Source: Bacillota bacterium
GTDB lineage: Bacteria > Bacillota > Clostridia > Tissierellales > Peptoniphilaceae
NCBI GenBank assembly: GCA_023393815.1
Contig: JAEXBU010000084.1
Span: 1 to 54,649, forward strand
Direction: 5' to 3'
DNA length: 54,649 nt
Positions within the stretch are counted from its first letter, which is position 1; each line of letters starts with the position of its first letter. Below are positions 48,489-54,649 of the stretch, in pieces. The position numbers and the translations under genes are program-made. The notes beneath the pieces were generated by a model. It was not told the origin of the DNA. It ran no database searches and worked only from the letters and a program-made list of their open reading frames with translations.

Positions 48489-50597
48489 TTATTTCAATGC
48501 ATCTTGAATAGCCGCTTTTGCTGCATTCGACGATGCCGTCGCGCCCGTTACCACATCGGTCACCTTCGCCACATCCGTTTTCGTCTTGCCTTTATAAACA
48601 TCCAGGCCCTTGGCATCCATGAATTTCTTATGCAATTCTTTGCTCATTTCCGCCGTAGGGTTCGTACCGTTATCGCTCACGGAAACAATCTTTCCGTCTT
48701 TCATGGTCACCTTTACCATAAAGTCGTAGCCAAACGCGCCGACGGCACTTCTGCCCGTAAATTCACCATCCGATTTTTTGTTGTCATCAGGCTTCGCACC
48801 ACCCACTTTTGCCGTGTACTTGAAGTCTACATTTCCGTAGCCGTAGGTTTCGACCTTGATCTTATAGGTCTTATCTTTTTCAAAAATCGGCGCACTTTTC
48901 CGGCCCGCCACAACGGTTTCATTTATGGTACCGTCAGCATTAAATAAAGGATTTTTACTATAGTTACCCTTGGTCCCATGGTGACCGACGGGTTCAATTT
49001 CTACTGCCTTAGGCACATCCTTTCCGTCTTTTCCCGGAATCATTACAGCTTCATCCTTTACTGTATCCCATTCGATAACTTCTATTTCCTCGATATTTTG
49101 TTGGAAATTGTCAAATTCATTGTCGGGAACAAGTAGTTTGTCCTCTTTGTAGCTAATTTCCGCACCTTTTTCGATAACGAAATAGGGATATTTCGGCGTC
49201 GCACCGTGTCCCGATTCGAAATCCGGGGAACGATAATTTTTATTTTCGTCCACAACATTCACATAGTATTTGCCTGCCGAAGAATCCCCCTTCAAAAGAA
49301 GGTCGAATCCGTCTCCCGACGCTTTCCACTCATAAAGATCTGCGCCCATGACGTTTTCCCCATTGTAAATTCCCTTATTGACGCTTACCAGTTTCACCTT
49401 AAAATCTTTCGGCAGTTTATTTGTAAAGTGAATCTTAAAGCCTTCATTGGTTTTTACCGGTGTTTCCGCAACGAGAGTCTCTTCCTGTTTTAAAAATTTC
49501 TTCCCCGCTTTTTGATCAAAGGCGTTTAATACCGCCTGTTTTAAGGCTTTGCCAGATTCCGTAGCGCCGGAAACAGCGTCAGTTTCCCCGCTTTCCATCT
49601 TTAAAGCTTCTACGCCGGCACGATCTTTGCCCTTAAATTTCTCGTAGACATCGGCGTTAATTAAACTGAAATAGGCTTTGTTCTTTCCATCAAAGAAGCC
49701 CGCTTTCGTTCCCGGAGTCACTCCTTTGGTCGCCGTTTCGTCATCTTCCACCGAGAGGATTTTCCCGTCCTTATCTAAGATTACTTTTACCCGCACATTA
49801 TAGAAAGGCGGATGGATAAAGGGCTTAACCAGCGGGTATTGCTGTTGATCCACATTGGCATCGCCATAGAGCACTTTCTCTCTTTGAGAAGACGGTTCGT
49901 CCCGGAAGGGAGCAATAATTTCAATGTTTCCCGACACATTTGTCGTCTCTTTTTCTTTCGGGGATTCTTTTTCAGGATTCTTTTCTTCCCTCTCAAATGC
50001 CTTGTAAACAATTTGAGCGAACTCTTCCCGCGTAATATACGCTTTCGGACGCAAATTCATGGCGGAGCCCGACACGATTTTTTCCTCAATCAAGCGATTG
50101 ACGGCTTTCCTCGCCCATTCCGATACGTCTTTTCCATCCTTATAATTGGACAGGTGATCCGCCACCCTTTTATCGCCCAGAATGCGATCCAAAATCGTAA
50201 AAGCTTCTTCCCGCGTAATGTTCGCATTCGGCGCCATTTCCGTTTCACTGCGTCCGTACATAAAGCCCGCCTTTACCGCCTTCGCAATATCGTCATAGAA
50301 CCAATCGCCGGTACGCACATCGTTAAACTTTGAAATATCTGCTTTATCCGTCGTTCCTTTGACGCGATTCATAATCGCCGCCATTTGCGCCCGCGTTAAA
50401 GGCGATTTCGGAGCGATATGTAGTGTGTCTACGCCTTTTAAGTACTCTTTTTTCAGGCAGTAATCCAATGCCTTGTAGGACCATTCGTCTTCTTTCGGCA
50501 TGTCTTGAAACTTTGCCGCGAAACTTGCCGATGGAAACACCAAGCCTAGCGCTAGAGCCGCCGCCAATGCCGACGTCTTTTTTACCGTCTTCTTCAT
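48489..50597 (-). CDS. SLH-anchored surface protein with two FMN-binding (flavinylation) domains
   Basis: A 702-residue exported protein. It has a Sec signal peptide (residues 1-27) and three S-layer homology modules at about 29-205 (KFQDMPKEDEWSYKALDYC, KFNDVRTGDWFYDDIAKAV, SNYKDGKDVSEWARKAVNRL, each with an ITRE/LTRAQ-type helix) for wall binding. A charged linker follows, then two FMN_bind domains: one at about 265-360 with DAVSGATESGKA (flavin-accepting T346) and one at about 610-702 with DVVTGATASSNA (T687). The middle region (about 370-600) is not recognised. Such motifs are flavinylated by ApbE, giving extracellular covalent FMN for redox chemistry. It has its own consensus promoter. 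Confidence 0.88.
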   Translation of the reverse strand: MKKTVKKTSALAAALALGLVFPSASFAAKFQDMPKEDEWSYKALDYCLKKEYLKGVDTLHIAPKSPLTRAQMAAIMNRVKGTTDKADISKFNDVRTGDWFYDDIAKAVKAGFMYGRSETEMAPNANITREEAFTILDRILGDKRVADHLSNYKDGKDVSEWARKAVNRLIEEKIVSGSAMNLRPKAYITREEFAQIVYKAFEREEKNPEKESPKEKETTNVSGNIEIIAPFRDEPSSQREKVLYGDANVDQQQYPLVKPFIHPPFYNVRVKVILDKDGKILSVEDDETATKGVTPGTKAGFFDGKNKAYFSLINADVYEKFKGKDRAGVEALKMESGETDAVSGATESGKALKQAVLNAFDQKAGKKFLKQEETLVAETPVKTNEGFKIHFTNKLPKDFKVKLVSVNKGIYNGENVMGADLYEWKASGDGFDLLLKGDSSAGKYYVNVVDENKNYRSPDFESGHGATPKYPYFVIEKGAEISYKEDKLLVPDNEFDNFQQNIEEIEVIEWDTVKDEAVMIPGKDGKDVPKAVEIEPVGHHGTKGNYSKNPLFNADGTINETVVAGRKSAPIFEKDKTYKIKVETYGYGNVDFKYTAKVGGAKPDDNKKSDGEFTGRSAVGAFGYDFMVKVTMKDGKIVSVSDNGTNPTAEMSKELHKKFMDAKGLDVYKGKTKTDVAKVTDVVTGATASSNAAKAAIQDALK

Positions 50598-50653
50598 CTT
50601 TACCTCCTTATGGTGATTGCGTACTGTAACTTACACAATTACTTTCTGAAATG

Positions 50654-50682
50654 ATTATACCTCTCATTTATCATTTTGACAA
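50654..50682 (-). promoter_or_regulatory. SLH-FMN protein promoter
   Basis: Minus strand -35 TTGTCA (50682-50677), 17-base spacer, -10 TATAAT (50659-50654), about 57 bases before the ATG. Confidence 0.75.
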
Positions 50683-50740
50683 CTTTTATCATTTATTTTT
50701 TTGGAAAGTTTTGTTTCCTTTGCGTAAGCAAGAATGAAAT

Positions 50741-50898
50741 ACGTGGAAACCCCACGACTTCCCTCGCGAATTGGAATGCCGATCAGAACCACCGGCTTAG
50801 CCGGGGTGTGCTATGCCACGATAAGGGGGCGTTACCGGTAGCACGCTCGTACTTTTCATCCCTTTTTCTTGCAACAACTCCCCATTGGCGCTAAAGCG
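50741..50898 (+). mobile_element. Structured GC-rich segment, possible IS200/IS605-type end remnant
   Basis: A non-coding stretch with stacked hairpins: CGTGG-AAACC-CCACG (50742-50756), ACCGGC-TTA-GCCGGG near 50790, GTGCTA ... TAGCAC (about 50808-50844) and GGCGC-TAA-AGCGC (50887-50899). Such subterminal hairpins are typical of IS200/IS605 ends and their associated RNA. No transposase or TnpB frame remains. A structured RNA or other repeat is an alternative. Confidence 0.35.
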
Positions 50899-50950
50899 CA
50901 CAAAAAAAGATGCCGGCCTCTGCCGACATCTCCTGTGACCAAAAATTTTT
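50899..50950 (-). repeat. Repeated terminator, copy B
   Basis: Near-identical to 44080-44130: the minus strand reads GGTCACAGGAGATGTCGGCA, then the hairpin partner GCCGGCATC and TTTTTTT. It begins directly after the MaoC stop and ends that operon. Confidence 0.78.
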
Positions 50951-51406
50951 TTAATCCTTCGCCTTCATCATAATCGTCCAGGGAGATTCCGTAATTAAAG
51001 TGCCTTCTTGATTAATAAGGCGCGCATCAAAATGGACGATGCCCTTGCCCGGCTTAGAGGCGTGTTTTACCTCGACCGGTTCCACTTCCAAATGCACCGT
51101 GTCGCCGATTCTCAAGGGGTTCTTGTAGCGAATGGTGAGTTCCAAAAAGGCGATGGTCGTGCCATCGAAAATACCGATCATGTTGGACAGGCCCGTCATA
51201 ATGGCGGCGCCTAACATACCGTGGGCCACCCGTTCTTTAAAAGGACCGTTCTTGGCGTATTCCTCGTTGGTGTGCAGAACGTTAAAGTCTCCGGAAAGGC
51301 CGGCGAAGTTTACCACATCGGCTTCGGTAATGGTGCGTCCTTGGGACACGTAGACTTTTCCTACTTCAAATTCTTCTAAATACAATCCTTTCGGTTCGTA
51401 ACTCAT
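50951..51406 (-). CDS. MaoC-like (R)-specific enoyl-CoA hydratase
   Basis: A 151-residue hot-dog-fold hydratase with the catalytic pair D40 and H45 in SGDFNVLHTNEEYAK and the following RVAHGML block. MaoC/PhaJ-type enzymes interconvert (R)-3-hydroxyacyl-CoA and trans-2-enoyl-CoA. It is the last gene of the GntP permease-CoA-transferase-crotonase-MaoC operon, 9 bases after the crotonase gene. Since crotonases give the (S)-epimer, having both would let the cell use or epimerise either 3-hydroxyacyl-CoA. Chain-length preference is unknown. Confidence 0.88.
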   Translation of the reverse strand: MSYEPKGLYLEEFEVGKVYVSQGRTITEADVVNFAGLSGDFNVLHTNEEYAKNGPFKERVAHGMLGAAIMTGLSNMIGIFDGTTIAFLELTIRYKNPLRIGDTVHLEVEPVEVKHASKPGKGIVHFDARLINQEGTLITESPWTIMMKAKD

Positions 51407-51415
51407 GCTTTCCTC

Positions 51416-52174
51416 CTATTCAAATGTCGCTCGACGCTTTTCGCGGAAGGCCGCCATGCCTTCCACCTGATCGTGGGTGCCAAAGATATTGGCGTTCATG
51501 GCGCTTTCCAGTTCGATGCCCGCATCCAAAGCCATGTCCAACCCCTTATCCACCATGGATTTTGTCATAGCCACCGCCGAAGCGGAATTTTTCAAGATTT
51601 TTTCCGCCAAACTCCGCGCCGCCGTCATCAGCTCTTCCGGCTCTTCTATACTAAGTACCAGTCCCAGTTCTTTCGCTTTCTCGGCTCGAATCACTTCGCC
51701 CGTCATGAGCAGATAAAGAGCGTTCATTCGACCGATGGCCCGCGGGAGCCGTTGGGTTCCCGAAAAACCCGGCGTAATCCCCAAGGTCACTTCCGGAAAA
51801 GCCAATTGCGCTTTGGTAGATGCCAGGCGCAAATCGCAGGTCAGGGCGAGTTCCAAGCCTCCGCCAAAGGCGTAGCCGTTTATGGCGGCGATGGTGGGGA
51901 TGGGCAGTTTCTCGATGCGGCGAAAGAGCGTCTGGCCTTTTTCCGAGAACCGCTTGATTGCAAGCCCGCGCAAATGTTCCATCTCTTTCGTGTCCGCGCC
52001 GGCGATAAAGGCCTTCCCCGCGCCGGTAAAAATCACCGCCCGTACATCTTCCCGTTCAATGGTATCGATCACCGCGGCCAATTCTTCTAAAACCGCGCTG
52101 TTTAAGGCGTTCATGGCCTCCTTGCGGTCGAAGATCACCGTGGCGATTTTCTTTTCAACCCGTTTGTGAATCAC
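51416..52174 (-). CDS. Enoyl-CoA hydratase/isomerase (crotonase family)
   Basis: A 252-residue crotonase with the oxyanion-hole segment AFIAGADTKEM, and both catalytic glutamates of the hydratase pair, E108 in GGGLELALTCDLR and E128 in FPEVTLGITPGFSGTQRLPR. It should hydrate 2-enoyl-CoA to (S)-3-hydroxyacyl-CoA (or run in reverse). The start is GTG at 52174, overlapping the CoA-transferase stop as GTGA, so the genes are coupled. No linked 3-hydroxyacyl-CoA dehydrogenase is present in the window. Confidence 0.9.
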   Translation of the reverse strand: MIHKRVEKKIATVIFDRKEAMNALNSAVLEELAAVIDTIEREDVRAVIFTGAGKAFIAGADTKEMEHLRGLAIKRFSEKGQTLFRRIEKLPIPTIAAINGYAFGGGLELALTCDLRLASTKAQLAFPEVTLGITPGFSGTQRLPRAIGRMNALYLLMTGEVIRAEKAKELGLVLSIEEPEELMTAARSLAEKILKNSASAVAMTKSMVDKGLDMALDAGIELESAMNANIFGTHDQVEGMAAFREKRRATFE

Positions 52175-53730
52175 ACCGAGCCACCTTTCAATCCCATGGG
52201 CTTGTCTTCGAAAATGGCGGAATCCATGGTCTTTACGTCGTCGGCGACGAGGGGTTCAAATTCCATTTGATCCATAATGTCTTTTCGAATGTCCACCCCC
52301 GGTGCCACTTCCGTAATCACCAAGCCGTCTTTCGAAAGTTTCATGACGCAGCGATCTGTAATAAAGGTAACGTTTTGACCCAGTTCCAACCCGTGTTCGG
52401 CGCTATAGGTGATCTGATCCAAACTCTTTAAGAATTTCTTCCGCTTGCCTTCTCGATCGATGACGAGCTTTCCGTCTTCGATCCGTTCTTTCAATCCTCC
52501 GGCCGTCAAGGTGCCGCAGAAGTAAATATCTCGCGTGGATTGGGAAATGTCGATAAATCCTCCGGCACCGGCAATGCGGTCGCCGAATTTGCTCACGTTA
52601 ATGTCGCCCTTTCCGTTCACTTCGGCAAAGCCCAAAAAGGCGCAGTCCAATCCGCCGCCGTTATAGAAATCGAACTGTTGGTTCATGGGCATACCTACCA
52701 TGGCGTTTACCGCCGCGCCGAAGTTCGCGCCACCCAAGGGGATACCGCCAATCATTCCGTCTTCCAAGGTCAGGGTAATCTCTTGGCCGAATCCCTCTTC
52801 GTTGGCGACAATGCCCACGACTTCGGGAATGCCGATGCCCAAGTTTACCACGTCGCCGGCTTGCATTTCCATGGCCGCCCGACGCGCAATGACTTTCCGC
52901 TCATTCAGGGGAAAACTCGCCGTTTGTTCCATGTTCACGCGGCTGTGCCCGGCGATGGCGGGATCGTAGAAATTCGCCGGCGTTTGACGGTGTTTCGTCT
53001 CCGGCATTTCACTTACGACCACATAGTCCACGAAGATCCCGGGAATGACCACATCGTTGCGATTGATGGAGCGGGAATCGGCCATATACTTCACCTGAAC
53101 GATCACCGTGCCCCCCGAGGCTTTTGCGGCCATGGCGATTTCCCGGGCGTCGACCACCGAGGCCTCTTCTTCGAAGGTAATGTTTCCCTTTTCATCGGCG
53201 GTGGTGCCGCGAATGATGGCTACGTCGATTTTCGGTGCCTTGTAATATAGGTACTCTTCGCCGCCGACGGTCACCAGCTCGACCAAGTCCTCCTTGGCCG
53301 CCTCGTTGATCTTTCCGCCTTCCAGGCGAGGATCGCAGAAGGTCTTTAAGCCCACCTTGGTGATCTCGCCGGAAAATCCCGAGGCGATGTTTCGGTACAT
53401 TTTCGACACCACCCCTTGGGGAAAGTTGTACGCTTCGATTTCGTTGGCGTTGGCCTGATCGATCAACCGTTGATTGTTGGCAAAGTGCCCGGTAATGTAG
53501 CGCTTGATCATACCCGGAAGAGAAATTTCGTAAATCCCTTCATCCTTGTTGTTGCCGATGCCCGCCGCTTGGAGGACGGTCATATCTTTCGGCGATCCTT
53601 CCGCCGCAAAGCGTTCCCCCATGGCCGTTAAAATTTCCGACGGCGTGGTTTGTAGCAAAAAGCCCGAGACAATGAGGCCGTCGCCGTCTTTTACCAGCGC
53701 CGCCGCTTCTTTTGCATCGATTCGTTTCAT
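52171..53730 (-). CDS. Acyl-CoA:carboxylate CoA-transferase (propionate/acetate CoA-transferase family), copy 2
   Basis: A 519-residue class I fused CoA-transferase, paralogue of the gene at 41449-42996. The catalytic glutamate is again residue 323, in TLEDGMIGGIP. Differences cluster in the active-site neighbourhood (EDGMIGGIPLGGANFGAAVNA versus ECGILGGVPLGGEDFGSALNA), which may reflect a different acid. In this operon it would activate an acid taken up by the GntP permease, using acetyl-CoA or another acyl-CoA, before the two hydratases act. AGGAGA lies four bases before the ATG. Confidence 0.92.
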   Translation of the reverse strand: MKRIDAKEAAALVKDGDGLIVSGFLLQTTPSEILTAMGERFAAEGSPKDMTVLQAAGIGNNKDEGIYEISLPGMIKRYITGHFANNQRLIDQANANEIEAYNFPQGVVSKMYRNIASGFSGEITKVGLKTFCDPRLEGGKINEAAKEDLVELVTVGGEEYLYYKAPKIDVAIIRGTTADEKGNITFEEEASVVDAREIAMAAKASGGTVIVQVKYMADSRSINRNDVVIPGIFVDYVVVSEMPETKHRQTPANFYDPAIAGHSRVNMEQTASFPLNERKVIARRAAMEMQAGDVVNLGIGIPEVVGIVANEEGFGQEITLTLEDGMIGGIPLGGANFGAAVNAMVGMPMNQQFDFYNGGGLDCAFLGFAEVNGKGDINVSKFGDRIAGAGGFIDISQSTRDIYFCGTLTAGGLKERIEDGKLVIDREGKRKKFLKSLDQITYSAEHGLELGQNVTFITDRCVMKLSKDGLVITEVAPGVDIRKDIMDQMEFEPLVADDVKTMDSAIFEDKPMGLKGGSV

Positions 53731-53763
53731 AGGTTCTCCTTTCTCTTTTCCGTCAAATACGGA

Positions 53764-54649
53764 TTAACAAACACCCATAAAGGCCAGGATCAAGGCGCAG
53801 ATCAGACCGATCAAAGGCACGACACAGGTGGCGAAGAAAATACCCGGGTAGCCTTCCTTAAAAGTCAGACCCGTAACCATTAAGAAGGTAACATTCGGTC
53901 CGGCGTGGGGCAGGGAATCCAAGACCCCGGCGGCCATGGCGGCAATCCGGTGGAGCAATTCGGGTTCGATACCCATACTTAAAAAGTTTTGCGCCATACT
54001 GTCCATAAAGATCGTGATCCCCGCGGAAGACGATCCCGTAATCCCGGCGATAATGTTCACAGCAAGGGCCGCGGAAATCAGCGGGTGAAAAGACAGGCCC
54101 GTAGCGAAAGCGACGAATTGTTGAAAGGCGGGAACCAGGCGAATGGCACCGCCGAAACCTACGATGGACGACGTGTTCATTATGGCGCTAATGGAACCTT
54201 CGCTCGCCGTGCGCAGGGATTCCTGCGGTTGCGTCAGCCGTTTTTTAAAGAGAACAAAGGTCAAAACCGAGCCGATCAAAAGGGCGATAACGACGGAATA
54301 CACCGAATCGATTTCTATACCCGAAAAGCGAATCCCTAAGATCGTGCCTACGATGGCGACGATGGGAAGGATCGACAGGCCGAAGGGCGGCAGGTCGTTT
54401 ATGTTCACGTCGCTCAAGCCGATCGCCTTATCCTTTTCCCCCAGTTGGAAAACTTCCCCCTTCGCTTTTAATTTTTTAATGTAAGCCGTAAAGATGCACA
54501 TCCCCACCGCAAACATGATGATGGCACATATCACCCCGATCATCGGTGCCGCCGTGGTGGTGGTTCCTAAATACTTCGTAGGAATAATGTTGGTCAGCGC
54601 CGGCGTACCGGGCAAAGTGGTCATCGTAAAAGAGCCAGCTCCGAGCATA
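53764..54649 (-). CDS. GntP-family permease (partial, N-terminus beyond the window)
   Basis: The C-terminal 294 or so residues of a GntP-type membrane carrier; the gene continues past the right edge, so the methionine at 54648 is probably internal. At least seven hydrophobic segments are visible. TNIIPTKYLGTTTTAAPMIG, IMNTSSIVGFGGAIR and NIIAGITGSSSAGITIFMDSM fit the gluconate/3-hydroxybutyrate permease family, and VLDSLPHAGPNVTFLMVTGL is a typical C-terminal block. It is the first visible gene of the operon with CoA-transferase, crotonase and MaoC, which points to a hydroxy acid such as 3-hydroxybutyrate as substrate, an inference. Confidence 0.85.
   Translation of the reverse strand, partial: MLGAGSFTMTTLPGTPALTNIIPTKYLGTTTTAAPMIGVICAIIMFAVGMCIFTAYIKKLKAKGEVFQLGEKDKAIGLSDVNINDLPPFGLSILPIVAIVGTILGIRFSGIEIDSVYSVVIALLIGSVLTFVLFKKRLTQPQESLRTASEGSISAIMNTSSIVGFGGAIRLVPAFQQFVAFATGLSFHPLISAALAVNIIAGITGSSSAGITIFMDSMAQNFLSMGIEPELLHRIAAMAAGVLDSLPHAGPNVTFLMVTGLTFKEGYPGIFFATCVVPLIGLICALILAFMGVC

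Noticed and set aside
1..54649. CRISPR arrays, rRNA, tRNA, prophage or intact insertion sequences
   Set aside because: No regularly spaced repeats, no cloverleaf or rRNA signatures, and no transposase, integrase or phage structural gene could be found by eye.

Overview
This window is ordinary low-to-medium GC chromosome of an anaerobic, amino-acid-fermenting Bacillota. The signs are strong AGGAGG-type ribosome binding sites, TTG and GTG starts, a V/A-type ATPase, a cysteine-ligated 2-hydroxyacyl-CoA dehydratase activator, Etf/acyl-CoA dehydrogenase, an SLH-anchored surface protein and 2-amino-4-oxopentanoate thiolase (OrtAB). A Tissierellia/Peptoniphilaceae-like organism fits, but the species cannot be fixed from the window. 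I saw no rRNA, tRNA, CRISPR array or intact transposase.

Layout. 1-4.8 kb: a second PII-like gene (partial), darA and tmk; a class V aminotransferase divergent from rubrerythrin; a DEAD-box helicase with a terminator-like leader hairpin. 5-10.6 kb: the xpaC-telA pair, a Na/Pi cotransporter and an AGCS amino acid symporter. 10.8-19.9 kb: one minus-strand operon for a complete V/A-type ATPase (H-C-I-K-F-E-A-B-D), ending in a Nudix gene. 20.2-25.7 kb: an Lrp-type regulator; hom and asd sharing one symmetric divergent promoter; asd followed by an omega-amidase-like gene and an M20 peptidase; a hemolysin III homologue. 25.9-41.4 kb: a plus-strand aminotransferase, then a complete reductive amino acid pathway on the minus strand. 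It consists of gntR-hadA-hadI-hadB-hadC-2-hydroxyacid dehydrogenase-brnQ-aminotransferase and a second transcript acdB-etfB-etfA, plus a divergent acyl-CoA synthetase. 41.4-48.2 kb: a CoA-transferase, a secreted stalk-domain protein, and an XRE-cupin regulator divergent from nhaC-ortA-ortB. 48.4-54.6 kb: an SLH protein with two flavinylation motifs, a structured possible IS200/IS605 remnant, and an operon of GntP permease (partial), CoA-transferase, crotonase and MaoC hydratase.

How it works together. The had cluster should turn a branched-chain (or aromatic) amino acid into the saturated acid: transport (BrnQ), transamination, reduction to the (R)-2-hydroxy acid, CoA transfer (HadA), radical dehydration (HadBC, activated by HadI) and reduction of the enoyl-CoA (AcdB with EtfAB, likely electron-bifurcating). 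An almost identical 18-bp operator overlaps the -10 region of three promoters (gntR, acdB, acyl-CoA synthetase), so I infer that the GntR protein controls the whole pathway and itself. Na+-dependent carriers (AGCS, BrnQ, Na/Pi, NhaC) beside a V/A-type ATPase suggest a Na+ economy, which is inference.

Main surprises: HadC contains no cysteine at all, although this subunit normally ligates a [4Fe-4S] cluster; the three matched GntR operators; the mirror-symmetric hom/asd promoter; orphan ortAB paired with an NhaC antiporter; and the doubly flavinylatable SLH protein.
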